In this document: piece by piece, positions 1 to 11,220 of the stretch
How the letters are laid out: each line of letters starts with the position of its first letter
Numbering within the stretch: the first letter of the stretch is position 1
NCBI GenBank assembly: GCA_037127315.1
Contig: JBBBDQ010000231.1
Coordinates: forward strand, 619,001 to 683,000
From: Ascarosepion bandense
Lineage: Eukaryota > Mollusca > Cephalopoda > Sepiida > Sepiidae
DNA length: 64,000 nucleotides
Reading direction: 5' to 3'
Made by a program: the position numbers and the translations under genes
Notes under the pieces: generated by a model
What the model was told of the DNA's origin: nothing
Seen by the model: only the letters and a program-made list of their open reading frames with translations
The model's database searches: none

Positions 1-114
1 AACAAAATTGTTAAGAGAGAAAATAAAAAAAGAGAATATCAAAACTATATAAAGATTATCCGGTGCCTTTTGTTGCAGTAGTTAGCCAGGTTATTCATTT
101 GCCGGAACAATAGA

Positions 115-345
115 GTAACTGTGAGATTGATTATGTGAGCAACGGCAAAATTTTATAGAAAATGGAAATAAAAAGAAAATTATACATAATATCAGGAAGA
201 GACAGTTGATATTTTTAGGGTACATAATGAGAAAAGACAGCTTGGAAAATTTGATCCTCACTTGAAAAATTAAAGGCAAGAGAGACAGCGGAAAGCTTGA
301 GTAAATTGATGGTAGAGGAAGTTTAAAAGGACAAAATGGCTCTAT
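115..345 (+). pseudogene. RTE-like LINE, C-terminal fragment (decayed)
   Basis: This matches, at DNA and broken-frame level, the C-terminal part of the better preserved RTE-like copies at 57.6-59.3 kb of this window. Shared landmarks are the stretch equivalent to HVSNDE, the RKRQL-FLGH block and the following charged tail. Stops and frameshifts are frequent, so it is non-coding now. An identical block recurs 300 bases on, so two relics lie in tandem. The clade is assigned by resemblance to the endonuclease-reverse transcriptases of the RTE group; a related LINE clade is possible. Confidence 0.55.
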
Positions 346-404
346 TAGGCGATCTTGCCCTAGTCGCACCACTGTGACTAAAACTCTATGGATTATGAAT
401 CCCA

Positions 405-1110
405 TGTTAAAGCAACAGAAATGTTTTACAAAAGGATAATGGGAATACTATGGATCGTACATTGAGCAATTATAATGTTTGAGATAAAATGAAAGCAAAA
501 AGAAAATTTGTGCTTAACATCAGAAAAAGAAAGTTGAAATTTCGAGAGCATAGAGTGAGGAAAGAGGGGTTGGAAATTTTGATACTCACAGGAGAGATTG
601 TAAGCAAAAGAGACAAGGGAAAAAACTAAACCAACCTAGCAAGTATAGGTGAATGGATGGGAAAACAGGCTTTAGGAGAGATAACAAAAACAAAATATTA
701 ATTGCTGGAAAAAACAAAAACATTGCCAGTCAGTTAAGTGACATACGTGATACACGTTTGGTCGATCATGTCTCGAAAGAAACATGACTGACTGGGCAGA
801 AGATTATCCCGCAGTAAGTTGCCATTGCTTTCTGCGGTAGACTGCTTGCCAGCTTATGCTATAGAATCCAATCTGTCCTGTTATTTAACCCATAACTGGA
901 GGGAAGAGGCGGTTTAATACCTTTTTCAAAGGTATTTGCGCGTAAGTAAATGCAAGGAATTCAGCTGGAATTTGAACTCGACTCCCCGATTTCTCGTTCC
1001 GAGTCAATATCCACTGCACCACAATGCACATCTGCGCATTGTAGAGAGCCATAATCCCCAAAACCCTTAATGGACATAACACACCAGGAGAAGAAGAGTA
1101 AAAGAAGAAT
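405..1110 (+). pseudogene. RTE-like LINE 3' end, interrupted by a SINE
   Basis: A second decayed copy of the same C-terminal region. It starts at the motif equivalent to FYRRMM and runs through RKRQLKF and the basic tail to about 715. A SINE (727-1033) then intervenes, and the LINE resumes at 1034 with the end equivalent to the final WRSMIA--LK segment and the GAAGAAGA-rich 3' tail near 1085-1110. A short CATTG duplication flanks the SINE, which supports insertion into the LINE. Several stops; not functional. Confidence 0.55.
727..1033 (-). mobile_element. tRNA-derived SINE, family A (near full length)
   Basis: Read on the minus strand, the element starts with a tRNA-like head: a pol III A box of the type TGGTGCAGTGG and a B box of the type GTTCAAATTCC. 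A body of about 230 bases follows, ending in a CTGACTG-rich tail. The body contains the conserved hairpin CATGT(C/T)TC...GAGACATG seen in most copies. About 19 copies or fragments occur in this window. It sits inside an RTE relic with CATTG on both sides. The tRNA origin resembles the SINEs described from cephalopods, but I cannot assign the named family. Confidence 0.85.
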
Positions 1111-1400
1111 TAGCTTGAGTAAACGGATGGTAGGACACGGTTTAAGAGATATAACAAAAGATGAAATTTACTAAGAGCAGCACAGGACAGGAAATACGGA
1201 ACCATGATTGCCAACATACTGAAGGGACACGGCACACAAGGAGAAGAAGAATTAGCTGAAGTAAATGAAAAGTAAAACAGGGTTTAGGACAGAGAACAAA
1301 AAGAAAAACATTAATAAGAACTACAAAAGAAAGGAAATTGTAGAGAGCCATGATCGCTTACGTACTGAAGAGAAACTGCACATAAAGACGAATGTCAATA
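1111..1400 (+). repeat. Two further RTE 3' termini in tandem
   Basis: Two more copies of the RTE 3' end follow directly. Each has the segment equivalent to the last 40 residues of the protein, then the GGCACA-(AGGAGAA)-like 3' end (about 1228-1250 and 1372-1400). With 1034-1110 this makes three 3' ends in a row, without the upstream part of the element. Confidence 0.45.
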
Positions 1401-1699
1401 TTAGCAGCTTTCATGGCAATGTGATATAATCTGTTCCCTTTTGAGAAAAAAATTGACACCCATTGACCGAGCAGCCAGTGCTACTTTCTGTTAAAATTTA
1501 AAAAGTTTTTCACTTAAAATAACTTTTCATTGAAACAAGTTTCTTAAGCTTAGTGACTGTTATCACTGAACCATTTCCGGGTATTGATTTGGAAATCGTT
1601 CCTTCCTCGCCTTATGTTTAAAAGAGTGTGGAATATATATTATATATTGATGTACCTACTATTGAGTAGTTTATATTAAGACAAAAAAAAAACAAATTA

Positions 1700-2037
1700 T
1701 CTAAACCTAGGAGCACGAGTGGATCTTCCTCTCTCGCACTTCCCGCCTGTGGAACTCACTCCGGTATTCTTGCTTTCCTGACGGCTACAACCTCCAGAAA
1801 TTTAAATGCAAAGTCAATACTCATCTACTAACCACTGGCCTCTAGCTCTCTCCCCTCCCCTGTATAACCTTCCCTTTCTTTCCACCTATGTATCTGTCAT
1901 CGCACCTGCTTTCTCAGCTTTCTATTGTTCCTTTCTAACTAGTTTGTACTCCTCACTCTTTTCTAATTAATCTTTTTACATTTATGTAACCCCCTGCACA
2001 TCAGTGGCGTTTCCGCCTTGCTCGGGGTGAAATGATT

Positions 2038-2045
<8 letters not shown>
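1700..2045 (+). mobile_element. Jockey/CR1-like LINE, 5'-truncated 3' end
   Basis: The first 130 bases encode, in a broken frame, the C-terminal signature RLWNS-P-CFPDGYNLQ-FKC-VN that is shared with the longer copy at 34.1-35.5 kb. A pyrimidine-rich 3' UTR follows, then the family's diagnostic 3' end (CCCCTGCACATCAGTGGC...GCTCGGGGTGAAATGATTAAAA) running straight into (TA)n. Severe 5' truncation is usual for non-LTR elements. Confidence 0.75.
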
Positions 2046-2092
<47 letters not shown>

Positions 2093-2203
2093 TGCAGTAC
2101 TCTAAAAAAAGCAGTGTTAAAGAGTAAACATGCGGTAAGAGCTTTAATAACTGGTCGTACGGAGAATGAACTGAGCCGACGCTGCCTCGCTATTGTCTTT
2201 CTC

Positions 2204-2238
<35 letters not shown>
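2041..2238. repeat. Two (TA)n arrays flanking a 110-bp dispersed repeat
   Basis: (TA)n at about 2040-2088 and 2209-2236. The segment between them (GTGTTAAAG...AAGAGCTTT...CTCGC) resembles 32,065-32,145, which is also bounded by (TA)n. That points to a dispersed family with TA-rich ends, not unique sequence. Confidence 0.6.
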
Positions 2239-2239
<1 letters not shown>

Positions 2240-2240
<1 letters not shown>

Positions 2241-3189
2241 AGTCTTTTTTATAATAGAGAAGATTTTTCTTCGAGTTACCTGTGCTTACCATTTTAGTTT
2301 TTGTCGTTGTTAAAAGTCCTCTAGTGATGTCGTTTCTGTGATTTGGTGAACGTCTTTGTTTAGGATTATGTAGCGCCAGTCTACGCGGCTAAAAAATGGT
2401 TTTAACTGAGACATTCCGACTTCACTGACTTGAAGCCTTTTCAAACCATCGATCTTAGAAACCAGTTATATACACCTGACAGTTTAGATATTTCTGAACG
2501 AGTTTGGTGTCGTGAATGCCAACCAGATTCGAATCTCAATATGACATGATCCTAGATTGTATCTTAATGTTTCGGTGTGATAACAACTTGCTCTTTTTGG
2601 CGAAACTATTCATAGCACAAACTATTCTATCTTTCATTAACTTATATCTTATTTTCAACTTGTTGCATGTTTTTAATTCATCGAGGCATTTGAAGTGTTT
2701 AGTATTTATATATCCAACGTCACTAGTTTTATGATGAACCCAGTGTAAGTGACATCACTGCTTTCATTCTAATTTCACATCATAGTTTCTTTTTTTTTTT
2801 TAGAAAAAGTTTATCCTGTGCCCTATGTTTTGGAACACGTGGCAGAGCATGTTAATATTTGCTTTATATCGTTCTTGTCTCAACTATGAATACCTATGTC
2901 ATCAGCATAGCCACCTCTCATATTCTGTACATTGGCCTCTGGAGAGAAAGATATTTTCTAATAATACATTCATTTGGGATATTGTATGCAACGTTGCATC
3001 TCTGTTTGCATGTCTGTAGTGCCGTCTAGAAATAAACTAGAGGTCTCATTTCTTCATTTTTGAACACTTGATTGGATTTCGGATGCTTGAATACAGGACC
3101 CTAGTTCAATATGTACGAACTTGTAAACTGATATGCTTCTAAGTCCCATAATAACAATTCAATAATAAAACTGGGACCCTGGATATGTG
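2240..3189. other. No recognisable feature
   Basis: AT-rich sequence with only short open frames and no recognisable protein motif, RNA gene or repeat shared with the rest of the window. The frames at 2516-2734 and 2825-3019 look incidental. Confidence 0.4.
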
Positions 3190-3260
3190 AATGATGTAGT
3201 GGATAGCGGCTCAGAATGAGATATCTGTGAGGCGATTTCGAATTTTGATCAGATTTGTTA
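3190..3260 (+). repeat. Degenerate SINE family A head
   Basis: The tRNA-like head of family A is visible: TGTAGTGGATA then CGGCTCAGAATGAGA, then a worn B box TTTCGAATTTT. The body is not recognisable downstream. Confidence 0.4.
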
Positions 3261-4589
3261 TACTCAATTACGGTCTATTAGTTCTTGGAAATTTTATGAA
3301 TCCATTTTCTTTCCTAAGATATGGGTGAAACAGTAGAGCTCATATTATAAACAATAAAAAAATTATTCAACACGTCCGATCCACTACTTATACATTTATA
3401 CTACAGTACTGTCAACTGAGAGAAATTTATATTAAGCAATTTACCGGGCGAAGACGGTAAGTTATTCTGGCAACTGCGGTAAATTCTAACACCTTATCTT
3501 AATTTTGTCCACATTAAAACCGGTACTACACCATCGGTTATTCCATATCGTTGGTAACAATGAATTACTTTTTTAAAACAAAATAAGAAAACAAAAATCA
3601 AAATAAAAACAAGTTGTCCATCTAAAGAGCAATATTTAATAAAAAAAAAGAATTTTAAAATGTGCCCATCAAAGATCTTGCTGTCACTTGTTCTTCTGAT
3701 AGCATTTTTAAACGTTTTCTTTTATTATTTTACACATTTTATTCATTCATTTTTTTTTTCAGTTAGCGATTTTTTTTACCACTCTAATCACCGCTCTTCT
3801 TCATCTCAAAATTGTGGTTCAAGCAAGAGGTGGAATAGTACAATGGTTTCCGGTTTCTTTTGAGTCGGGGATGTTGACCGTACTCTGTCCCTCTTCTTAT
3901 AGGTGGAAATGATTTTGAAGTTACTTTCTTCTTCTAGCCTATGCCTAAAAATACACATACAAGTCTGCATGTAGTTTGAATTTATTTCTCTCATTCTACT
4001 GGACCAAATCTGTGATTCTATCTTACCAACACTCTTCCCACGTATGTTAATGTAATCAACCCGATTGTAATTTGAACGTTGCACTCTGATTTTACAATCC
4101 GAGTCGCTAAACATTACTTCAACATGCTCTGTAATTGGTTAAATGCAGCAAATAAATATTCCCATATCTCAAAAAATTATTAAATAGCAAAATAAACGTA
4201 TTCGTTAGAACGATATTCAAAACCCAGACATTTTATTTCTTTTATGCGCCGTATACCTTTGAGACGTGGGCGTTGAAATTTCCCCCTAAATCTTATCCTT
4301 CCAAGCTCTGGGTAAAGCTTCTCACTGTACTACCATACGTTTATGCCAGCACGTCAGATAAGTTACTTACCGTTTCCCGCTAGCTTTCTTGCCTTTAATA
4401 TATCCAGTTAATGTCATAATCAAATCATCTTCTCTAATATGTCCTAAAATGGTCAACTGTCTCAAAATTACCGTGCAACGAAAATCGAATAAGATCATCT
4501 TCGCAAAATTATTTTAAAACGGGAATCGAATAGTAAGGCCCCGACTGGCTTGCGCAAAATTGCCTTTTAACGAGAATCTAATAACATTA
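3261..4589. other. Unassigned sequence with one 102-codon minus-strand frame
   Basis: No repeat or RNA gene recognised. A minus-strand open frame of 102 codons at 3806-4114 encodes a hydrophilic, Arg/Ser/Lys-rich peptide that matches nothing I know. It has no splice or neighbour context, so I treat it as chance, with low confidence either way. Confidence 0.3.
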
Positions 4590-4893
4590 TCAGTTAGTTA
4601 TGTGCCATACGTGATACATGCTTTGGGGGATAATGTCTCGAAAGCGACAGGACTGACTAAGCAGAAGATTATCCCGCAGGAGGTTACCATTGCTTTCTGC
4701 GGTAGATTGGATGCTGACCAGATAGAACCTAATCTGTCCTATTATTTAACCAATAACTGGAGGAAAAAGACGGATTAATACCTTTCCCAAGTGTATTTGT
4801 GCGTAAGTGAATGCAAGGAATTCAACTGGAATTCGAACGCGGCACCCCAATTTGTCGTTCCGAGTCGATATCCACTGCACCACAACGCACATC
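4590..4893 (-). mobile_element. tRNA-derived SINE, family A (near full length)
   Basis: Complete from the tRNA head (B box at 4836-4846 in reverse, A box at about 4873-4884 in reverse) to the CAGTTAGTTATGTGCC tail end at 4590. The hairpin arm is mutated in this copy. No 5S-like head precedes it. Confidence 0.85.
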
Positions 4894-5313
4894 CAAGAAC
4901 ATTATCAGCTTCTCTAAAATAAGCTCATTTTACCTTATATATTTTTTTAAAATTCCATACCGCTTTTTTATGTGAATTAAAAAAAAAGGCATATTATATC
5001 TTAAAACATCACCTTACTCCCGTTTCGGCTTTACGCGAAAATCCATTGTATACCGTTTGCTTCTTAAAGCCCAGCTAACATTACGAGAAACAATTCTAAA
5101 TAGTTCTACACCGATTAATTTTACAGATTTTAAAATGGGTGCAAACCACTCCTCTGAGGATCACTCGTTTAACAAATATTTGTCTAGAGAATCATCGTCT
5201 AATATTGGTCGTATTATTATACAATCGATGCATGTCAATAAATGCTTATAACCCACATGCATAATCAGTAATTGATGTTGTTATACGTGTCTTATATATT
5301 ATTTCGTAATATA

Positions 5314-5573
5314 GGACGTGCGTTGTCAGAGAGCCGAGTTCGAATTCCAGTCGAATTAATTTCATTCATTTAGAAAAAGTATTAATCCACCTCTTCTTCC
5401 TTCAGCTAGGAATTGAATAGCAAAGCAGATTAGGTTCTCTAGACTTGGCTGACAACTGTCTACCGTATAAAATAATGGCAACCTACTGCGGGGAAATCTT
5501 CCTAGTCAGTCATGTCTCTTTCGAGACATGAACGCCCAATTGAGTATCACGTATAGATGTTAAGTGACTTAAT
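5314..5573 (+). mobile_element. SINE family A with deletion in the tRNA head
   Basis: Begins GACGTGCGTTGT, then jumps to AGAGAGCCGAGTTCGAATTCCAG. The A-box half of the tRNA region is therefore deleted while the B box is intact. The body and the CATGTCTC/GAGACATG hairpin (5508-5529) are present. It ends GTTAAGTGACTT. Confidence 0.8.
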
Positions 5574-6179
5574 ATAATGAATGCCATTCAAACTGAAACA
5601 TCAATAAAGAGTTAATGTATTAAAACGTATTAGTATGAAACGATGGTCTTTCGACGAATGTTTCTAAATCCACTTTAAAATAATTCTGTCATTAAAAGAT
5701 TAACATGGCCGATGTCTGCGCACCCAGATTCCATGCCTGTCAGTTCTGTAGACCATTTTTGTTTCATTGGCATTGTTGTGACATTTTCAAGGATAGATTT
5801 CAGTGCCTTTGTAAACACATACCCATTTTAAGGAATTCTGTAAAATATTTCGCAAGATATGAGCCTAGACATTTGGTGAAAGATTCCTTAACAAGATTAT
5901 AATTAATAACATACATTTGACAAAAGAAAGAAAAAGTTATTTTATCTAATGGCCAGCAGAGGAATGGGTAGGTTAGTAATTCAAATAGCTATAAAAAAAA
6001 AAGAAAATAAATAAAAAATACACAGGAACAAGGAATTTAACAGGACTTAAGTCTAATCAAAGAAATAGAAAAAAAGGACAGCCAAATAAAAAATAAAAAA
6101 ATTGCATAAATAAATACAAAATCATGACACTAAAATTTTCAAAAGTCTAACCTACACCCATGCTTACGGCCAGTTGACA
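5574..6179. other. No recognisable feature
   Basis: AT-rich and A-rich tracts; no coding or RNA signal recognised. Confidence 0.35.
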
Positions 6180-6298
6180 AAACCCTGTTAAGGATGTGGT
6201 TCCCGGCTTTCTCTTTTCCAATCTTTTCATTCTTACATAGCCCCCTGCGCTTCAGTGGCATTACCGCCTTGCTTGGGATGATATGATTAAAAAAAAAA
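6180..6298 (+). mobile_element. LINE 3' tail (Jockey/CR1-like family)
   Basis: The family 3' end, CCCCTGCGCTTCAGTGGC...TGCTTGGGATGATATGATT, followed by a poly(A) of about 12. This is an extreme 5' truncation. Confidence 0.7.
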
Positions 6299-6465
6299 AT
6301 CTCGCATACCAAACATTTTCCTGTACATAAAATAATTATTCTCTATTTTTATTTTTATGTCTCTTTTGATCTTTTCTTTTTTTAGGTAATATATTTTACG
6401 TTTATTTTATTTTTTGATTTCTGTGTTAGTACCTCTTACTTTTTTCGTTGTGTTAGATTTCTCAT

Positions 6466-6509
<44 letters not shown>

Positions 6510-7224
6510 TATAATGCTTTCACGGTTTTTATTTCTTTTTCTCAACATTATTTTCAAATTACACTTTCACCATGAACATTTTCTACCCCTACTCCAAGAG
6601 AAAATGCTACTGTACATCTATTTTTTCTCTGTTACCATTAATTATTCAAATTCCTATTCTGTCGAAATCTTAAATTTTTTTCCGATTCCTTTAAGCTAAA
6701 TCCTTTACTAATGCTTCCTAATTTTACTTTTCCATACCACGAACTTGTGCATTATATATTGATAGACAAGAATCAAAATCATTAACCCTGCCTAAATTCC
6801 GTTTAGTTCTTATGAGTAATACAATCTGCAGCTCCAAAATCCCTAGCCAAACCGTTTTCCCGAACACTCAATTCGATCCGCGCTGAATGATAAAATACTG
6901 CTACCGTTGCGGAATGTCAAACAAGGTCTGAAACTTTCGCTTAGCATCAAAGAATCTACGGCTACAACCAGCAATCTGGATGTCATGAAACTGGTCTCTG
7001 AGACCCCCCGAATTTTAAAAAGGTTGTCATTTTCAATCGTCGTCACCTTGTGGCCATTGACCGAGACAGAACTTACTACACCTCTCCAGTATTCCCTGTG
7101 AATTTGTAACCCTAGCGCAGTTTGCAGCGAAATTCATAATCTTGTCAAATAGCTGAATACTTGATGCTTCGCCAGGGCTACCAAGGATGTTTTTATTGTG
7201 ACACTAGATGAGTCGCCTCCAGGA
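6299..7224. other. Unassigned; contains a (GT)n array
   Basis: (GT)n at 6471-6507. The rest is not recognised. The pair of antisense open frames at 6843-7101 has a higher GC content than its surroundings and may be an old element, but no motif identifies it. Confidence 0.3.
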
Positions 7225-7395
7225 CCCATCCTGTTATTTAACCCATAACTGGAGGGAAGTTACGGACTAATACCTTTCCCAAGGGTACCGGTGCTGAAGT
7301 GAATACAGGGTACTCAACTGGAATTCGAACTCCGCTCACCGATTTCTCTTTCCAAGCTGATATCCACTGCACCACTACGCACATCCGTCGCTGAA
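7225..7395 (-). mobile_element. SINE family A head, part of a 5S-tRNA chimera
   Basis: On the minus strand this has an A box (GTGGTGCAGTGG at 7368-7379 in reverse), a B box (GTTCGAATTCC at 7321-7331 in reverse) and the first half of the family A body; the 3' half is missing. Immediately 5' on the same strand lies a 5S rRNA-like segment (7396-7497). The two read as one composite transcription unit. Confidence 0.8.
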
Positions 7396-7497
7396 CGCTT
7401 ACAAGTGGTCACCCATCTAAGTACTGACCAGGCTCAACGTTGCTTAACTTCGGTGATCGAACGAGAACCGGTGTATTCAACGTGATATACCGTAAGC
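7396..7497 (-). pseudogene. 5S rRNA-like segment fused to SINE head
   Basis: The minus strand is clearly 5S rRNA-like: a start like CTTACGG-ATA-CACGTTGAA, then CACCGGTTCTCG, GATCACCGAAGTTAAGCAACGT (internal A box) and AGTACTTAGATGGGTGACC (C box). The true 5S 3' end after GGGTGACC is lost; after ACTTG the sequence passes within about 20 bases into a SINE A head. Family knowledge: 5S-derived SINEs use these internal boxes as promoters. Whether this is a SINE head or a chance neighbour is discussed in the findings. Confidence 0.85.
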
Positions 7498-7524
7498 TTT
7501 CAATAAATTACCCACCTATAGATT

Positions 7525-8012
7525 AATCAAATTTGATACACTCATAGAAAAAGACATAAGAAACGATATTCAGAAGTTTCAAGGTTGCAGTTCTTACAAC
7601 AGTGCAGAAAATCGATAATATATATATATGTCAAGATGTTTGTGTGTGTGTGTGTGTGTGTGTTTATCTGCCTTTATGTCTGTATTTTTTTAGTCCTTTT
7701 ATTTTAGTTTTTGCCTCGGGTTTAGCTTTAAGTAGGTATAATTGTAGTTCTTAATCTCACCCATGATACCATTTACTCAGAGGACTTATTTAGCCTTCAA
7801 AATTCAGTTTACGACGAAAGATACTTATTTGATATCGATACCAGGAAATCAAAATTTGACTTACATCCATTCATTTTTCTTTCAGTCTACGGTTTCGCTT
7901 TAACATTTTAGTCTTTCGTGCCAACGTCCAAATAGTCTGAGCTTCAGGACAATAGATTAGTATTAAAGCTTTCATTACACCCGAGCAACACCGGGCTATA
8001 CTGCTAGTTTCA
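7525..8012 (-). repeat. Dispersed repeat family C (CCCGGTGTTGCTCGGG type)
   Basis: On the minus strand it opens CTAGCAGTATAGCCCGGTGTTGCTCGGGTGTAATG-like and continues through GACTCTTTGGACGTTGGCACGAAAGA and GTTTCAGT-like blocks. An internal (CA)n (7640-7662 as GT) is followed by a stretch ending near GTATCAAATTTGATTA. The 17.16-17.9 and 38.05-38.59 kb copies share all these blocks. No coding frame is visible, and the element class is not clear to me. Confidence 0.65.
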
Positions 8013-8155
8013 AATAAATCTAATCCATTTTTGTTTGTTTACCTTGATAATGTCCGTTATTTGACGAAACACGTAGACTAAAAGTAAATAGAATTATCTT
8101 CGTGTTTCTTTTTAGTCATATTGCTCCTTTCAACAGATTATGCAAATTATATCTC

Positions 8156-8182
8156 AAATATATATATATATATATATATATA
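8156..8182. repeat. (TA)n microsatellite
   Basis: About 13 TA dinucleotides after TCAAA. Confidence 0.9.
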
Positions 8183-8869
8183 TTGTGTGTTTTAATTTGT
8201 AATGATGCTTATTGCCAAAATCTTTGTTCTTACAGTAGTTTACTTGCAGAAAGATATTTTAGGCAAGCAGTATTTTTGCCATAAAGTGCTCGAAATAATA
8301 CAAAAATATACCATTAATAAGCCCACAAATAATAAAAAAGCCGCGAACACATCCACACACAAACACAGACATTTAATCATCGCCTGAAATATATTTAAAT
8401 GGGCATATATATTAACAGGGAAAAAGTCGATTCAACACAATAAAAAGAAGTCAACCCAAAATGATAAAATAGGTCGACTCAATATAAAACAATTAAGCAG
8501 ACATACACCTAAGAACGCTTTAAACAAGACAATTCAATAAAAAGCAATTAACCACTTGCATATCCTACACCACTTAAGAAACAAACACTATACCAAATAA
8601 AGACGCTAAAATAGGGCAACACAATAAAAATCAATAAAAGTTGTCAATAATCTGCAACTCATACAAAATTCATCCAAAAAACAGTATTAATCACATTGCA
8701 ATATATCGAATTACACGAAACTTCATATAAATATGAAAAAATTGAGAAGAGACAAAAAAAACTCTGAAGAGTGAAAACAACGCAAAATTCCATCACGAAA
8801 CTTTGAAATTAGCATGACTGAAATAACATTCCCCACCTCAGTGACAAACATCTCTACATTAATTCTAGT
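8183..8869. other. No recognisable feature
   Basis: A-rich sequence with many short AATAAAA-type motifs and loose internal similarity (CAACACAATAAAAA recurs). No repeat unit can be fixed. Confidence 0.3.
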
Positions 8870-8970
<101 letters not shown>

Positions 8971-9049
8971 ATTTGTTCAAACATTATTTTAAATGGATAC
9001 TAGCATTTGTGTGAATGCTGTCTTTTTTTAAATAAGAAAACAGAACATT

Positions 9050-9185
9050 TATATATATCCAGCAGCTTTAATATTCGAGAAATTTTTATAGAAATATATG
9101 CATCTATCGCCAGGATTCAAACTTGCGACCAGGAGAAGCTGGCAGTTGATCTGCCGTGTCTGAACCACTTGACCATGAAGTAATT
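9050..9185 (-). repeat. tRNA-derived SINE-like head, different family
   Basis: The minus strand has TGGTCAAGTGG (good A box), then about 45 bases on AGTTTGAATCC (B box). A short body ending in TATATATAA follows. Its sequence is unlike SINE A. It is similar in plan to 20,335-20,410, with the same GATAGAT after the B box. Classed as SINE-like because the head is not a foldable intact tRNA. Confidence 0.5.
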
Positions 9186-9639
9186 CATAGTTATTCAAGA
9201 TCGAAATAAACCTTAAATAAACAAATTTTCGATTTTTCCTAATCTCCTTAATCGCCCTGGTTCGTATTCTAATGTAAACAAAGACAATACTCCGACACCT
9301 CACGGAAAGTTACGAACGGGCATTAAACAACATATTTCTATAAGTTTATTTGTTTGAACATTATTTTTTATGGATACACACTTTTGAGTAATTTTTTTCT
9401 AATATTTTTATTTAATTATTTTTGGTAATGTTGCAGCAAAACAACGCAAAAATTAACAAAATTGGTCAGCTTAAAAATGTAAATAAAATATCTTTCATTA
9501 GATAATCCTCGCGCAGATCTTGTTCAATGAGTATTTTCTAGTAATTCTCATTTGGTCGAAACCTAATAGTGTTCGAGCTTAAGTATCAACATGAGAACGC
9601 TAATGACACGTACGTGTTTGTATTCAGAGTTTTCGATAT

Positions 9640-9806
9640 TGGATCGGGTGCCAAACACAGATAGAAAGCACAATCTGCCTTATTATTTAAAACACTGCTG
9701 GTGAGGGAAAAGATGACCATTAGAACGTAAGTGGATATAATGAATTAGAATTCGGCTATCCAATTCCTCACTTCGAGCAACCATCCATAACACCACCTAC
9801 TTATAC
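9640..9806 (-). repeat. Degenerate SINE family A copy
   Basis: Aligns to family A from ATAGAA(CC)CAATCTG through AATTCGGCT...CAATTC to the worn A box near 9790. Flanked by (TA)n at 9880-9917. Confidence 0.6.
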
Positions 9807-9878
9807 TTGCATAACTTAACACTACCTACTCATTCTTGTATTAGGTACAAAACGAAATCAGAAATGTTAGGGCGTGAA

Positions 9879-9920
<42 letters not shown>

Positions 9921-10051
9921 TTATAGCTCCTAGTGGAACATTCTGGTCTGGTTCGTTGTCATCGATTATTTTGCAACTAGTCTTTTTAAAGGTAGGAATG
10001 TTAACTCTACAAAAAGATCCGGAGATTTCTTAATTCAATTTTCATTTTCTA

Positions 10052-10140
10052 GACCGGTTATAGGACCCAGTCTGTTCTGCTATTTAGCCCATAGCTGGAA
10101 AGAAAATAGATGAATTTACGAAGAGTATTAGCACATAACC
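10052..10140 (-). repeat. SINE family A fragment
   Basis: Contains the central block (GGTTATAGGACCCAGTCTGT, then a TATTTAGCCCATAGCTGG equivalent) but neither end. (TA)n follows at 10,155-10,183. Confidence 0.6.
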
Positions 10141-10612
10141 TAATTTAATGAAAAAAAAAAAAATATATATATATATATATAATGCAATATTTACATAAGC
10201 CATTAATAGATCCTTGCATAACTTTTGTGCAATTAGTTTTTTTGTTCTTTATTTTTTGTGATGAAGCACTTTGGTCCAAACCAAATAGACTTCATGATTA
10301 AATTATCTCTATCGAAACATCAGGACCACATACTGTTTTGCATTCAGAGCGAACAATCTTCTAGGATGATAGCCAACTACAGCTAAAACGCTCAGTGTCT
10401 CTGCCTGTTTAATTCATATCTAGGGAGAAGATTTCGCGCGTGAAGGATTATGTTGATATTGATGATGATTTTTACGGTTCTTTAATTTTTGGCTTCTTTA
10501 AAGGCGAAAACTATTTGTGAGTGTAATAATAATTCTTTTATTTGTGAGTGACTATAACATTTCATGAGAATAATAATGTTTTTTCCAGTTACAAGTTCAA
10601 CTATTTTATGTA

Positions 10613-10756
10613 TAGTTGGGGAAAGAGATTGATTCGTACTTTTTCCAAGAGTCTTTGCGTGTAAGTGAAAACAACGAACTCAAATGGAATTCGAACTCGG
10701 ATCTCCAATTTCTCATTTCGTTACGCTATCCTTTTCACCATCTGAACGTCCAAAAA
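10613..10756 (-). repeat. SINE family A fragment with tRNA head
   Basis: Tail block GATTGATTCGTACTTTTTCC, then AATGGAATTCGAACTCGGAT (B box region in reverse), TTTCTCATTTCG and a worn A box. Confidence 0.6.
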
Positions 10757-10974
10757 AAGGATCTCCACAAATATCACGAGCATAAAATCTACATATTGCA
10801 GGGGAAAGCAACTCAGGATCCCGTACATGAGATCAAATTGAGATTGTTTTAAAAAATATATTTTCAATCCTTTCATCTAAGCAAAGTGATCAGAGTCACT
10901 GGGATGCAACGACCCACTGAGATTGAAAGAAACAGAGAAGAAAATACAGTACAAAGTTCAAGGAGACAAAAAAT

Positions 10975-11220
10975 TAACATTGCATTTACATTTTTGAAGA
11001 TTGTATTTGACTGGGAAAAAGCAGTCGGAAGAGAGTTCCATAAACGGGAAGTGAAAAGGAAGAAATAATTAACATAGAACTTACGGGTGCAAATAGAAAA
11101 TTCAACATGTAAATACGAGACCTAACTACTAATCTAGTACTGCACTTAAATTCGTCAATTCGCGGTACCGATGAGGAAAGCTCATCATATCAGTTTACAT
11201 GAAAGTAGTTATAGGGAGAT
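10975..11220 (-). pseudogene. LINE C-terminal relic (Jockey/CR1-like family)
   Basis: The block with GAGTTCCATAAACGGGAAGTG, then ACGAGACCTAACTACTAATCTAGTA, AAATTCGTCAATTCG-GGTACC and CTCATCA...CATGAAAGTA aligns with the minus-strand LINE copies at 49-52 kb (equivalent to SR-WNSLP back to YKYFH). Heavily decayed. Confidence 0.55.

Noticed and set aside
5705..5902. Cys/His-rich 65-codon frame suggestive of a zinc finger
   Set aside because: Cys and His spacing fits no known finger, there is no flanking support, and the length is within chance.
7396..7497. Functional 5S rRNA gene
   Set aside because: The 3' end is missing and it runs into a SINE; no T-run terminator follows; only one decayed copy here, not a tandem 5S cluster.
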